From the NCBI RefSeq assembly GCF_000802305.1, contig NZ_JTDK01000006.1, positions 1,021,662 to 1,085,661 of the forward strand: a DNA stretch of 64,000 nucleotides, written 5' to 3'. Below the pieces are notes generated by a model. It was not told the DNA's origin. It saw only the letters and a program-made list of their open reading frames with translations, and made no database searches. The translations under genes were made by a program, and so were the position numbers. Below are positions 35,546-44,686 of this stretch, piece after piece (positions within the stretch are counted from its first letter, which is position 1; every line of letters starts with the position of its first letter). Origin of the DNA: Microbacterium mangrovi (GTDB lineage: Bacteria; Actinomycetota; Actinomycetes; Actinomycetales; Microbacteriaceae).

Positions 35546-36091
35546 TCACGCCGTGGCGGACTCGCTGCGGCGCGGCAGCACCCACCCGGCACGCGGGAAG
35601 TGGCAGGTGTACCCGTTCGGGTAGACCTGGAGGTAGTCCTGGTGCTCCGGCTCGGCCTCCCAGAACGGCCCGGCGGGCTCGATCGTGGTGACGGCCTTGC
35701 CCGGCCACAGGCCGGAGGCATCCACGTCCGCGATGGTGTCGCGGGCGATCTGCTCCTGCTCCGGCGTCAGCGGGAAGATCGCCGAGCGGTAGCTCGAGCC
35801 GATGTCGTTGCCCTGACGGTTCAGCGTCGACGGGTCGTGGATCTGGAAGAAGAACGCCAGGATGTCGCGATACGACGTCCGGGTCGGGTCGTAGACGATC
35901 TCGACCGCCTCGGCGTGGCCGGGGTGGTGCCGGTAGGTCGCGTGGTCGTTCTGCCCGCCGGTGTACCCGACCCGGGTGTCGAGCACGCCGGGCTGGTGGC
36001 GGATGAGCTCCTCCATGCCCCAGAAGCAGCCGCCGGCGAGCACCGCCGTCTCGGTTCCGGGGGTGCGGGTCACTGTTCCGTTGTCAGTCAT
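35546..36091 (-). CDS. msrA: Peptide methionine-S-sulfoxide reductase MsrA
   Basis: 181 residues. The active site GGCFWGMEE has the catalytic C22. [20 protein letters not shown] and [19 protein letters not shown] are family signatures. It repairs the S-epimer of methionine sulfoxide in the cytoplasm. Its ATG overlaps the msrB stop by four bases, so both epimer-specific enzymes are produced together. Confidence 0.96.
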   Translation of the reverse strand: MTDNGTVTRTPGTETAVLAGGCFWGMEELIRHQPGVLDTRVGYTGGQNDHATYRHHPGHAEAVEIVYDPTRTSYRDILAFFFQIHDPSTLNRQGNDIGSSYRSAIFPLTPEQEQIARDTIADVDASGLWPGKAVTTIEPAGPFWEAEPEHQDYLQVYPNGYTCHFPRAGWVLPRRSESATA

Positions 36092-36570
36092 GAGGCCTCC
36101 TCAGCCGTTGTGGTGTCGATCGTGTCGGTCTCGAACAGGGCGCGGTAAGAACCGTAACCCTCGGCGTCGAGCTGCGCGAGCGGGACGAAACGGAGGGCCG
36201 CCGAGTTCATGCAATAGCGCAGCCCGCCGGCATTCCGGGGCCCGTCGTCGAACACGTGCCCGAGATGGCTGTCGGCGCCGGACGAGCGGACCTCCGTGCG
36301 GGACATCCACAGCGAGCGGTCGGTCTTGGTGGTGACCGCCTCGTCGTCGATCGGCCGGGTGAAGCTCGGCCAGCCGGTGCCGCTGTCGTACTTGTCCAGC
36401 GACGAGAACAGCGGCTGCCCCGACACGACGTCGACGTAGATTCCGGGCTCGTGGTTGTTCCAGTACTCGTTTCGGAAGGCGGGCTCGGTGCCGTCCTTCT
36501 GGGTGACGCGGAACTGCGCGTCGGTGAGGCGCTCCAGCGCCTCGGTGGTCCTGCGGTATTCGGTGGTCAC
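36088..36570 (-). CDS. msrB: Peptide methionine-R-sulfoxide reductase MsrB
   Basis: 160 residues from GTG (36568-36570), with AGGAGG five bases upstream. The catalytic cysteine is in [22 protein letters not shown] and [12 protein letters not shown] are conserved. The two CxxC zinc motifs found in many MsrB proteins are absent (SGQPLF and SHLGHVF lack cysteine), so this is the zinc-free form. It precedes msrA in one operon. Confidence 0.95.
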   Translation of the reverse strand: MTTEYRRTTEALERLTDAQFRVTQKDGTEPAFRNEYWNNHEPGIYVDVVSGQPLFSSLDKYDSGTGWPSFTRPIDDEAVTTKTDRSLWMSRTEVRSSGADSHLGHVFDDGPRNAGGLRYCMNSAALRFVPLAQLDAEGYGSYRALFETDTIDTTTAEEAS

Positions 36571-36781
36571 GATGTCCTCCTGATGAGCGCCGCTGGATGC
36601 GGCGACATGAGGTGAAACAGGGATGCCGCGGGTTTTGGTCCCGCCGCGCTGGGAGCGGGCTGTGAGTTTTCGGCGCCGTCGTCTGTCCACAGGGCAGCGC
36701 GAGACGGCGATGACGAAGACTTCTCCACAGCCCCGCGGCCCCGCCCGCAGATGCTCCCGGCGGACAACCACCATGGGATCC

Positions 36782-37954
36782 ATGACCGACATCGCACCGC
36801 CCCCCGTCCGACTCAGTACGACCGCCGAAGCCGTCGCGTTCCTGCCCGCTCTCGCTGGACTCCCGGCGGACGACAGCATCATCGTCGCGCCCTTCAGCGG
36901 CAAGACCGCCACCCGCGCGGTGAGGGTGCGCGTCGAGCCGAGCCCGACCGACGACTCGGTGCACCGGATCGCGTCCAGGGTGATCGCAAGCCTTGATCGC
37001 CTCGAGTTCTGCGACAACGTCGTCGTGGCGGTCTACCGCGACCAGCCCTTCGCCGAGATCGTCTCCGCCTGGAACGCCCGGCTCGCCCTGCTCCTGGAGA
37101 GGCTGCACTCGTCGGGCTACCACATCAAGGATGCCGCGATCGTGGCATCAGATGCGTGGATGCCATTCTTCGACGGAGATCCGGAAGCACCCTGGCCGCT
37201 CTCCGACCTGGAGACGGCCGCGCGGCGCATTCCCGCGGACGGGCAGCTCGATCCCGCGATCTTCGCCCTTCCGATCGCCGACCCGGACCTCGCCCGCCGG
37301 GTCACGGAGCTCGTCGGGGCGCGCGCGGACTTCGGCGCCGAGACCGACGCGTTCGGCCGGATGACCACCGCCGAGCCGCCGAATCCGGTCGACCTGCTCG
37401 AACGGGCGCTCTCTCGGGAACCTGCCGAGGCAGGCCCACAGACACTCGCGCACCTCCTCGCCCAGATCGACACCGAGGGCGCGGTCGATCGCACGGTGCT
37501 GCAGATCGCGTTCGGACGCGAGGTCGGGTCACTGTCGTGGGCCCGCACGCTGGCGCTCCGAGGGGAGGCGGCAGAAGCAGGATGCCTGCCGATCGATCTT
37601 CTGATGCAGGACGATGACCCGCAGCTTCAGCGCATCAGCGGGCTCATGAGCGGGAAGACGGCCCAGGTGCCTTCCGCGGACCGGCTCCAGGTGGGCGCCG
37701 TGCTGCTCGGTCGCGCGATTGCGCACTGCCGGCGCCCCGACCGCTCCTGGGCGATGTGCGCGCTCGCCTGGGTGCGGTGGGCGCTCGGGCTCACCGTCTC
37801 CGCCTTCGAGGTCCTCGACTCAGCGGCCCGAATCGATCCCGGCAACCCGCTGCCGGCGGCCCTTCGTTCGATGTTCGAGCACACGACTCCCGCGTGGCTG
37901 TACGGGGAGACCGATCGCCGGACGCGGCGGCGCTCGGCCCCGAGCGAGAAGTGA
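36782..37954 (+). CDS. DUF4192 family protein
   Basis: 390 residues. The N-terminal motif [19 protein letters not shown] followed by [11 protein letters not shown] is the hallmark of the actinobacterial DUF4192 family, whose function is unknown. A later part reads [25 protein letters not shown], a tetratricopeptide-like helical stretch. Start ATG 36782; an in-frame ATG nine bases upstream (36773) is equally possible. Divergent from msrB across a 211-bp gap in which I see no clear operator. Confidence 0.8.
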   Translation: MTDIAPPPVRLSTTAEAVAFLPALAGLPADDSIIVAPFSGKTATRAVRVRVEPSPTDDSVHRIASRVIASLDRLEFCDNVVVAVYRDQPFAEIVSAWNARLALLLERLHSSGYHIKDAAIVASDAWMPFFDGDPEAPWPLSDLETAARRIPADGQLDPAIFALPIADPDLARRVTELVGARADFGAETDAFGRMTTAEPPNPVDLLERALSREPAEAGPQTLAHLLAQIDTEGAVDRTVLQIAFGREVGSLSWARTLALRGEAAEAGCLPIDLLMQDDDPQLQRISGLMSGKTAQVPSADRLQVGAVLLGRAIAHCRRPDRSWAMCALAWVRWALGLTVSAFEVLDSAARIDPGNPLPAALRSMFEHTTPAWLYGETDRRTRRRSAPSEK

Positions 37955-37994
37955 CATCGCGATCAAACCGGATGAGAATAGGAAGGTGCTTCCC

Positions 37995-38327
37995 ATGAGT
38001 GAACCGATCGCCTGGACCGCTGTGAGCGTGCTCGCCGCGACTCTCATCGGATCGCTGGCTTTCGTGCTGACCTCGATCCAGCGCACGATCAGAGTGCAGT
38101 TCGTGAGCCTGCGCAGCGAGTTCCGCACCGAGATGACCTCGGTCCGCAGCGAGATGGGTGCACGGTTCGACGGGTTGCGCGAAGAGATGAACGCGCGATT
38201 CGAAGCCGTCGACGCGCGGTTCGAAGCCGTCGACACCCGCCTGGGCGGGATCGACCGGCGCCTCGACGACCTCGATCGCGACGTCAACGCCCTGACGAGG
38301 CACGTCTTCGGCGCGGGCCGCGACTGA
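37995..38327 (+). CDS. Small membrane-anchored coiled-coil protein
   Basis: 110 residues. One N-terminal transmembrane helix (about 5-27) is followed by a heptad-rich region with repeated ARFEAVD units (RFEAVDARFEAVDTRLGGI) and a charged tail; a coiled coil is likely. Similar short proteins are often annotated as hypothetical or response-regulator fragments. AGGAAGG ribosome site upstream. It follows DUF4192 after 40 bases and may be cotranscribed. Confidence 0.7.
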   Translation: MSEPIAWTAVSVLAATLIGSLAFVLTSIQRTIRVQFVSLRSEFRTEMTSVRSEMGARFDGLREEMNARFEAVDARFEAVDTRLGGIDRRLDDLDRDVNALTRHVFGAGRD

Positions 38328-38351
38328 TCGCAGCTCAGCGGGGCTGCGGCC

Positions 38352-39764
38352 TCACTCCCCCATCATCGGCACGGTCCGCGGACGCACGAGCGCCCAGAGC
38401 GCCAGCACGGCGACCAGCGCGCATCCGACCATGACCATCGCCATGGTCGTCGCGGTGATGCCCGATCCGGCCGCGATCACGCCGACGATCGGCGAGACGA
38501 GGCCGGCGACGACACTGTTGGCCGCACCGAGCAGCGATGCCGCCGTGCCCGCCGCCGCGCCATGCCGGTCGAGGGCCAGCGCCTGCCCGCAGGGGAAAGT
38601 GAACCCGCACGCGGTCATGAAGAAGAACAGCGGGATGATCGTGCCCCACATCCCGAGATGCAGCTGGTCGGTGACGATGATCGCGATGGACGACGCGACC
38701 AGGGCCGCCGTCGACCACGCCAGCACCCACTGCGGCCCGTAGCGGTTCGCGAGGCGCGCGGCGATCTGGACACCGCCGACGACGCCCACCGAGTTCGCGG
38801 CGAACAGGAGACCGAACTGCTGCGGGGTGAACCCGTAGCCGTCCTGGAAGAGGAACGACGAGCTGGACAGGTAGGAGAACAGGCCGCTGAACGCCATCGC
38901 CCCGATGATGAGCACTCCGACGAACACGCGGTCGCGGAACACGCTGGCGTACCGCTGCCCGAGAGTGAGAGTGCCCGCGGCCGCACCGCGCGCATCGCGC
39001 ACGAGCGTCTCCGGCAGGACGAACAGCGAGCACACGAGCATCACGAGTCCGTACGCGGCGAGCACGAGGAAGATCCCCCGCCACGGCATCACCAGCAGCA
39101 GGGCCGAACCGATCAGGGGTGCCGCCACCGGCGCCACGCCCGACACGAGCGACAGCCGGCTGAGCATGACGACCAGGCGCCGGCCGCCGAACAGGTCGCG
39201 CACCATCGCCATCGCGACCACGCCGCCGGCCGCGGCGCCGATGCCCATCACGACGCGCGCCCCGCCCAGCATCAGCAGCGTGGGCGCGATGCAGGCGACG
39301 ACGGATGCCGCGACGTGCAGACCGGTCACGATCAGCAGCGGAACGCGCCGGCCGACCTTGTCGCTCAGCGGTCCGACGATGAGCTGGCCGAGACCGAATC
39401 CGATCATGGTCCCGGTGAGGGTGAGCTGCACCATCGCCGCGGTGGTCTGGAAATCGTGCTGCACCACGGGGAACGCGGGCAGGTAGAGATCGATGGTGAA
39501 CGGGCCGAGGGCGGTCAGTGCACCCAGCAGCACCACGTAGAGCGTGCGGCGCGCGTTGGAGAGCGCGTCGCCCGGATAACGCGGCGCCGGAGCGATCCGG
39601 ACGGACCCCGTGGAGACGGGGATCGAGCCCGTGTAGAGGGATTCGCCGGCGGGCTGGGGAGCCTCCGGCGGGACGGGCTGCGAAGGGATGACGGGAACTG
39701 TGGCGGTGTCGAACAAACGCGTACTCGATCTCGGAACTGGGGATGACGCCGCACCGGCAGGCAC
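38352..39764 (-). CDS. Bcr/CflA-type multidrug efflux MFS transporter
   Basis: 470 residues from GTG (39762-39764), with twelve membrane helices. TIDLYLPAFPVVQHDF at helix 1 and GQLIVGPLSDKVGRRVPLL in the 2-3 loop are characteristic of DHA1 Bcr/CflA drug exporters. The roughly 70 residues before helix 1 are proline/serine-rich and unusual for the family, so a later start is possible although no good one is visible. A TAAACT -10-like hexamer lies nine bases before the GTG, with TTGGTT 18 bases further up. Confidence 0.85.
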   Translation of the reverse strand: MPAGAASSPVPRSSTRLFDTATVPVIPSQPVPPEAPQPAGESLYTGSIPVSTGSVRIAPAPRYPGDALSNARRTLYVVLLGALTALGPFTIDLYLPAFPVVQHDFQTTAAMVQLTLTGTMIGFGLGQLIVGPLSDKVGRRVPLLIVTGLHVAASVVACIAPTLLMLGGARVVMGIGAAAGGVVAMAMVRDLFGGRRLVVMLSRLSLVSGVAPVAAPLIGSALLLVMPWRGIFLVLAAYGLVMLVCSLFVLPETLVRDARGAAAGTLTLGQRYASVFRDRVFVGVLIIGAMAFSGLFSYLSSSSFLFQDGYGFTPQQFGLLFAANSVGVVGGVQIAARLANRYGPQWVLAWSTAALVASSIAIIVTDQLHLGMWGTIIPLFFFMTACGFTFPCGQALALDRHGAAAGTAASLLGAANSVVAGLVSPIVGVIAAGSGITATTMAMVMVGCALVAVLALWALVRPRTVPMMGE

Positions 39765-39889
39765 AACCGATCCAGTTTAGGGGACGTCCCTGGGTAAAAC
39801 CAACAGGTGCGTCGGTATTCCAGCTCCTCGGTGGTGGCCGTCCGGCGCGGCATCCCGCACGTGTCCGGGACCCGGCGTAACCTCGGAGG

Positions 39890-40570
39890 GTGACCCCCGA
39901 ACTCGAAGCGCGCATCATCGCCGATTCGCGCGACCGGGTGGCGTGGCTGCGTGCCCGCTCCCGCGGGATCACCGCGACCGACGTGGCGACGCTCACCTCC
40001 GAGCGCGCGATCGCCCGCGCCGCGGAGGCGAAGCTGAACGGATCCGGGTTCGCGGGCAACGCGTACACCGACCACGGTCGGCGTCGTGAGCCCGAGATCG
40101 CCCGCTGGGTCGCGGCGACCCACGGCATCGAACCGTCCTCCGCGCTCTTTCACGCCGTCATCGAGAAGCGTCACCTCGCGACACCGGACGGCATCAAGCA
40201 GGATTCCGCCGGACGCATCATCCTGGCCGAGATCAAGACCACCAACAAGACCTGGCGGTCGATCCCCCGCAACTATCTGCGCCAGGTGTGGTGGCAGCAG
40301 CATGTCATCGGGGCGGAGCGGACCCTCGTGGCATGGGAGGAGCACGACGGTTTCGTGCCGGTCGACGACGAGCCCCGGTGCATGTGGGTCGACCGTGACG
40401 ACGTGGAGATCGCCAAGCTGGTCAAGCTCGCGACCTGCCTGATCGACGAGCTCTACAGTCGCACGCAACTCGGACGCAGCGTGTACGCCGACCGGGTTCC
40501 GGCGTCGTCCCGGCGCACGGAGCGCGAGGCCACGCGCGACGCCTACCGCGCGCTCGCCCTCGCCGACTGA
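39890..40570 (+). CDS. YqaJ-like (lambda exonuclease-type) nuclease domain protein
   Basis: 226 residues from GTG. The PD-(D/E)xK nuclease core is readable: G63-RRR-E67 in HGRRREPEIARW, D100 in ATPDGIK, E114-I-K116 in LAEIKTT, and the QVWWQQHVIGAE helix. This matches YqaJ viral recombinases, which resect double-stranded DNA for recombination. No partner single-strand annealing protein or other phage gene is adjacent, so it is either a domesticated phage gene or a stand-alone chromosomal repair nuclease. TAACCT (39878-39883) is six bases before the GTG, suggesting leaderless expression. Confidence 0.8.
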   Translation: MTPELEARIIADSRDRVAWLRARSRGITATDVATLTSERAIARAAEAKLNGSGFAGNAYTDHGRRREPEIARWVAATHGIEPSSALFHAVIEKRHLATPDGIKQDSAGRIILAEIKTTNKTWRSIPRNYLRQVWWQQHVIGAERTLVAWEEHDGFVPVDDEPRCMWVDRDDVEIAKLVKLATCLIDELYSRTQLGRSVYADRVPASSRRTEREATRDAYRALALAD

Positions 40571-40610
40571 CGACGCCGCACGCGTCGCACGCGCCGTGCC
40601 GGCGGCGATA

Positions 40611-40654
40611 GTTGACGCGCATCAACAACTGCCCTATAGTTGACTCAGCTCAAC
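40611..40654 (+). promoter_or_regulatory. Promoter with tandem MarR-type operators
   Basis: -35 TTGACG (40612-40617), 17-bp spacer and -10 TATAGT (40635-40640). Two copies of the 16-bp palindrome GTTGA-N6-TCAAC cover the -35 (40611-40626) and the -10/start (40639-40654) at 28-bp centre spacing. A weaker third copy follows. The MarR gene downstream is the obvious regulator. Confidence 0.85.
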
Positions 40655-40723
40655 AGTTGCTTTCGTCAACTTCTTCCGCGTCAGCGTCGCCGCGGCATCC
40701 GCCCCACGTCACGAAGGATCCGC

Positions 40724-42457
40724 ATGCCCTCCCCCTCCACCGGCGCTCATCGCACGCACGCCGCACCCAAGCCCATGACGCACCGGCAGGTGCTCGAGGC
40801 CCTCACCGGCCTGCTGCTGGGCATGTTCGTCTCGATGCTCGCCTCCACCGTCGTGTCGTCGTCCCTTCCGGTCATCGTCCACGACCTCGACGGCAATCAG
40901 GCGGCCTTCACGTGGGTGGTCACCGCGACCCTCCTCACCACGGCGATCTCCACGCCGATCTGGGGCAAGCTCGCCGACCTCACAAACCGCAAGGTGCTGT
41001 ATCAGCTCGCGATCGTCATCTTCGTCGTCGCCACGGCGTCGGCCGGCTTCGCACAGAACCCCGAGATGCTGATCGCGTCTCGGGCGGTCCAGGGCATCGG
41101 CGCCGGCGGCCTCGCCGCGCTCAGCCAGGTGCTCATGGCGGACATCATCAGCCCGCGCGAGCGCGGTCGCTACATGGGCCTGTTCGGTGCGGTGATGGCA
41201 CTCGCCACGATCGGCGGCCCGCTGCTCGGCGGCGTGATCACGGATGCCTGGGGCTGGCGCTGGAACTTCTTCGTGTCCCTCCCGGTCGCGATCGTGGCGC
41301 TCATCATCGTGCAGAAGACACTGCACATCCCGTCCCGCCCGAAGAAGAAGACCTCGATCGACTACCTCGGCATCGTGCTGCTGTCCGTGTCCGTGTCGCT
41401 CCTTCTCATCTGGGTCACCAACGCAGGCACGCACAAGCTCGACAACTGGTCGGACCTCGGTAACAACGACTGGTGGAGCCTGCTGACGTTGCTCATGGTC
41501 GGCGGCGCGATCCTCGCGGGCATCCTCTTCGTGATCGTCGAACTCGTGGTCACGGAGCCACTGATCCCGCTCGACCTCTTCAAGAGCCGGACGTTCACGC
41601 TCGCCGTCGTCGCCTCCATCGCCACCGGGATCGCGATGTTCGGCGCGTCGGTCTTCCTCAGCCAGTACATGCAGCTCGCGCGGGGCGCCACGCCCACCCA
41701 GGCCGGTCTCATGACGATCCCGATGATCGCCGGCCTGCTGCTGGCGTCCGTCGGCATCGGCGGACTGGTCACCAAGTACGGTCGCTGGAAGTCGTACCTC
41801 GTGGTCGGGTCGGTCCTGCTCATCGCCGGCGCCTGGCTGCTGTCGACGATCCACTACGACACGAACTTCGCCCTCGTCTCGCTGTACATGTTCCTCCTCG
41901 GCGCCGGCGTCGGGATGACGATGCAGAACCTCGTGCTCGTCGTGCAGAACAGCACCGACCCGTCGAAGATCGGCGTCGCCAGCTCGGGCGTCACGTTCTT
42001 CCGCAGCCTCGGCGGCACGATCGGCGTCTCGGTGATGGGCGCCGCGCTCGCCGCCAAGGTGGCCGAGCTCCTCGGCGCCGCGAAGGCCGATCTCGCCCAG
42101 GCGCTCCTCTCGCTCGGTGCGGATGCCCCGCACTGGGCCGCGCAGCTGCAGTCGGGGTCCCTCCCGAAGGTGTCCGCGATGCCGGAGGCGCTGCGGGTCA
42201 TCTTCGAGGACATCTACGCGCAGGGCATCTCGCACTCGTTTCTCATCGCGGTGCCGTTCGCCATCATCAGCCTCATCGCGATCTGCTTCCTGCCCAACAA
42301 GCCCCTCACCCGGATGACGACCTCCGAGCGCCTCCAGGCGTCCGAGGCCGATCTCGCGACGGTCTCGGTGCCCGAGGCCATGCAGGAGCTGACCGCCACG
42401 GGTCCGATCTCCCTCACCCGCCGCGAGGCGCGCGAGGCCGGCCTCAGCGCGGAGTGA
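40724..42457 (+). CDS. DHA2-family multidrug MFS transporter
   Basis: 577 residues with about fourteen transmembrane helices. LASTVVSSSLPVIVHDLDG (helix 1), GKLADLTNRKVLYQL (2-3 loop) and the motif C-like FGAVMALATIGGPLLGG identify a proton-driven drug exporter of the EmrB/QacA type. ATG at 40724 follows AAGGA at 6 bases. It precedes the marR gene by two bases and is governed by the operator-embedded promoter upstream, so export is probably induced when a drug releases MarR. Confidence 0.92.
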   Translation: MPSPSTGAHRTHAAPKPMTHRQVLEALTGLLLGMFVSMLASTVVSSSLPVIVHDLDGNQAAFTWVVTATLLTTAISTPIWGKLADLTNRKVLYQLAIVIFVVATASAGFAQNPEMLIASRAVQGIGAGGLAALSQVLMADIISPRERGRYMGLFGAVMALATIGGPLLGGVITDAWGWRWNFFVSLPVAIVALIIVQKTLHIPSRPKKKTSIDYLGIVLLSVSVSLLLIWVTNAGTHKLDNWSDLGNNDWWSLLTLLMVGGAILAGILFVIVELVVTEPLIPLDLFKSRTFTLAVVASIATGIAMFGASVFLSQYMQLARGATPTQAGLMTIPMIAGLLLASVGIGGLVTKYGRWKSYLVVGSVLLIAGAWLLSTIHYDTNFALVSLYMFLLGAGVGMTMQNLVLVVQNSTDPSKIGVASSGVTFFRSLGGTIGVSVMGAALAAKVAELLGAAKADLAQALLSLGADAPHWAAQLQSGSLPKVSAMPEALRVIFEDIYAQGISHSFLIAVPFAIISLIAICFLPNKPLTRMTTSERLQASEADLATVSVPEAMQELTATGPISLTRREAREAGLSAE

Positions 42458-42459
42458 CC

Positions 42460-42960
42460 ATGCTGACGCACACGCCCCCGGAGACGGCGCCCCGTCCCGC
42501 GCCGGCGCCGTCTCCGGCACGGACGGAGGCCGCACAGACCCTGGAGGCGGAGTTCTCGGCCTTGATGGGCCAGATCCAGCGCCTGGTGGCGGAGACCGCC
42601 ACCAGGCTCAGCCCCGGCCTCATGCCCGGCGACTACAAGGTGTTCACGGCGATCGTGCGGGCCGGGTCGGTCACCGCGACGGCGCTCGCCGACGAACTGC
42701 TGATGGACAAGGGGCAGATCTCGCGCATCCTTCGCGGGCTGCAGGAGCACGGTCTCATCGACCGCACGCCCGACCCCGCGGATGCCCGCGTGAGCCTGGT
42801 GACTCCCACGGCCGTCGGGCTCGCGAAGCTGGACGCCGCCCGGCATCCCCACCAGCACAGCCTCATCGACGCGCTGGAGCTGTGGGACGTCGAAGACATC
42901 CGCACCCTGACCCGCCTGCTCCACGCCCTCCGGACGGCCACCCCGCCGACCGCACCCTGA
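42460..42960 (+). CDS. MarR-family transcriptional regulator
   Basis: 166 residues. The winged helix-turn-helix lies at about 60-130: ATALADELLMDKGQISRILRGL as recognition region and DRTPDPADARVSLVTPT as the wing. The N-terminal 25 residues are proline-rich. It starts two bases after the MFS stop, so pump and regulator share a transcript, and it presumably binds the tandem GTTGA-N6-TCAAC sites 1.8 kb upstream. Convergent with the lysG-like gene. Confidence 0.9.
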   Translation: MLTHTPPETAPRPAPAPSPARTEAAQTLEAEFSALMGQIQRLVAETATRLSPGLMPGDYKVFTAIVRAGSVTATALADELLMDKGQISRILRGLQEHGLIDRTPDPADARVSLVTPTAVGLAKLDAARHPHQHSLIDALELWDVEDIRTLTRLLHALRTATPPTAP

Positions 42961-42967
42961 CCCGCAC

Positions 42968-43870
42968 TCAGCCCGCGGGGTCCGCGAGGGCACGGCGGCC
43001 CTCGGCGACGATGGCCGCCCCGACCGCGTCGAGCAGGCCGGAGCGGAGGTTCCACTGCTGCCAGTACAGCGGAACGTCGATCGGCGGGTCGCCCAGCGAC
43101 GTCAGCGCTCCCGTCGCCAGGTCCTGGTCGCACTGGAACGGCGGCAGCATCCCCCAGCCCATCCCCATCCGGACGGCGGTGGCGAAGTCGGCGGAGGACG
43201 GCACCTGATGCCGGGGCGGAACGGACGGGTCGACGCCGCGCGCGACGAGCCAGTCGGTCTGCAGTTCGTCCTTCCGGTTGAAGTCCACCGCGGGAGCCGC
43301 CGCGAGAGCGCCCGCCGTGGCGCCGTCCGGGAACCAGCGGGCGGCGAAGGCCGGCGCGGCCACCGCCCGATAGCGCATGGTTCCGATCGGCGTGACGCTG
43401 CATCCCGCCACGGCCTCGGCCTGCGAGGTGACCGCCCCCATCACGAGACCCTCCTCCAGCTGGCCGGTGGTGTACTCCTGATCGTCGCGGTGCAGCTCGA
43501 AGCAGACCGGATGCTCGACGGCGAGCCGCGCGAGGGGTGCGAGGAACCACGTGGCCAGCGAGTCGGCGTTCACCGCGAGCGGCACGGTCACCGGAGCATC
43601 CTGGCCGTCCTCCTCTGCTCCGAGCGCCGCGCGCGCATCGTGCTCGAGGAGCGTCAGCTGCCGCGCAAGTCGCACGACGACGGCACCGGCATCGGTGACA
43701 CGGGCGGGTTTGGACCGCACCAGCAGCACGCGGCCGAGTTCCCGTTCGAGGGTCTTGATGCGCTGACTCACCGCGGACGGCGTGATGTGCAGTCGCCGTG
43801 CGGCGGCATCCAGCGTTCCCTCGTCCACCACGGCGGCCAGGGTCTCGGCAAGCTCGAGCGCGATCTTCAT
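42968..43870 (-). CDS. lysG: LysR-type regulator ArgP/LysG of amino acid export
   Basis: 300 residues. N-terminal LysR helix-turn-helix ALAETLAAVVDEGTLDAAARRLH...TPSAVSQRIKTLE, followed by the co-inducer domain. The ArgP/LysG subgroup controls LysE/ArgO exporters in response to lysine and arginine. It is divergent from the lysE-like gene across 71 bases, the standard arrangement in Corynebacterium and relatives. Confidence 0.9.
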   Translation of the reverse strand: MKIALELAETLAAVVDEGTLDAAARRLHITPSAVSQRIKTLERELGRVLLVRSKPARVTDAGAVVVRLARQLTLLEHDARAALGAEEDGQDAPVTVPLAVNADSLATWFLAPLARLAVEHPVCFELHRDDQEYTTGQLEEGLVMGAVTSQAEAVAGCSVTPIGTMRYRAVAAPAFAARWFPDGATAGALAAAPAVDFNRKDELQTDWLVARGVDPSVPPRHQVPSSADFATAVRMGMGWGMLPPFQCDQDLATGALTSLGDPPIDVPLYWQQWNLRSGLLDAVGAAIVAEGRRALADPAG

Positions 43871-43941
43871 CGACAGCCAGGCTAATGCATCTGTAGAATC
43901 ATGAGCTGTACTTGTTCCGTCCCCGCTCGTAGCGTCGAAGC

Positions 43942-44610
43942 ATGCTCACCGCCGCCCTCGCCGGTCTCGGCCTCGGACTCTCGCTCATCGTCGCCATCGG
44001 CGCCCAGAACCTCTTCGTGCTGCGACAGGGGCTGCGCCGCGAGCACGTGCTGGCGGTGGCGCTGGTCTGCACACTGTCGGATGCCGCCCTGATTCTGCTC
44101 GGGGTCTCGGGCGTGGGCCTGGCGCTGCAGACGGTTCCTTGGCTGCTGACCGTGGCGCGGTGGGCGGGCGCCGTCTTCCTCCTCGGCTATGCGGTGCTCG
44201 CCGCCCGCCGCGCCTGGCGGCCGTCGGGCGAGGCCCTCGCGGTGGCCGACGACGTGGAGCAGGCGGGCGGACGCGCCGACACGGGATCCCGCCCGGGTGC
44301 GACGGCGGTGGCGTCCCGCACGGGTCTGGCCGCAGCGCTGACCACGTGCCTCGCGCTCACCTGGCTCAACCCGCACGTCTACCTCGACACCGTCTTCCTC
44401 CTCGGATCGATCGCATCGACCCACGGTGCCGACCGAGGGTGGTTCGCGCTGGGGGCCGTGTGCGCGAGCGCCCTGTGGTTCTTCGCGCTCGCCTACGGCG
44501 CCCGATTCCTCGGTCGCTGGCTGTCGACGCCGCGAGCGTGGCGCATCCTGGACGGGATCATCGCCATCGTCATGACGGTCATCGCGGTGAATCTCGTCGT
44601 CGGGGCGTGA
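43942..44610 (+). CDS. lysE: LysE/ArgO-type basic amino acid exporter
   Basis: 222 residues and six hydrophobic segments. LSLIVAIGAQNLFVLRQGLRREHVL is the LysE family N-terminal signature and TWLNPHVYLDTVFLLGSIA the second conserved motif. It exports lysine/arginine across the membrane and is activated by the divergent LysG. The hydrophilic central loop (about 95-130) is longer than usual. Confidence 0.92.
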   Translation: MLTAALAGLGLGLSLIVAIGAQNLFVLRQGLRREHVLAVALVCTLSDAALILLGVSGVGLALQTVPWLLTVARWAGAVFLLGYAVLAARRAWRPSGEALAVADDVEQAGGRADTGSRPGATAVASRTGLAAALTTCLALTWLNPHVYLDTVFLLGSIASTHGADRGWFALGAVCASALWFFALAYGARFLGRWLSTPRAWRILDGIIAIVMTVIAVNLVVGA

Positions 44611-44621
44611 TGTGACCGCCG

Positions 44622-44680
44622 GGTCCCTTCGTCTCGCTTCGCTCGCTCAGGGACCGGGGCCGCGGCTCAGGGACCGGGAG
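44622..44680. repeat. CCCTTCG...CTCAGGG hairpin repeat with duplicated arm
   Basis: GGTCCC (44622-44627) pairs with GGGACC (44650-44655) around a loop rich in CGCTTCGCTCGC. The right arm CTCAGGGACCGGG is then repeated about 20 bases on. The same CCCTTCG...CTCAGGG frame recurs at 63905-63923. It lies between the convergent lysE and DUF1801 genes. Confidence 0.65.
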
Positions 44681-44686
44681 GGCGGC

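Noticed and set aside
39890..42960. Reading the YqaJ nuclease and neighbours as a prophage remnant
   Set aside because: No integrase, attachment-site repeat, structural or lysis gene is found; neighbours are ordinary transport and regulator genes.
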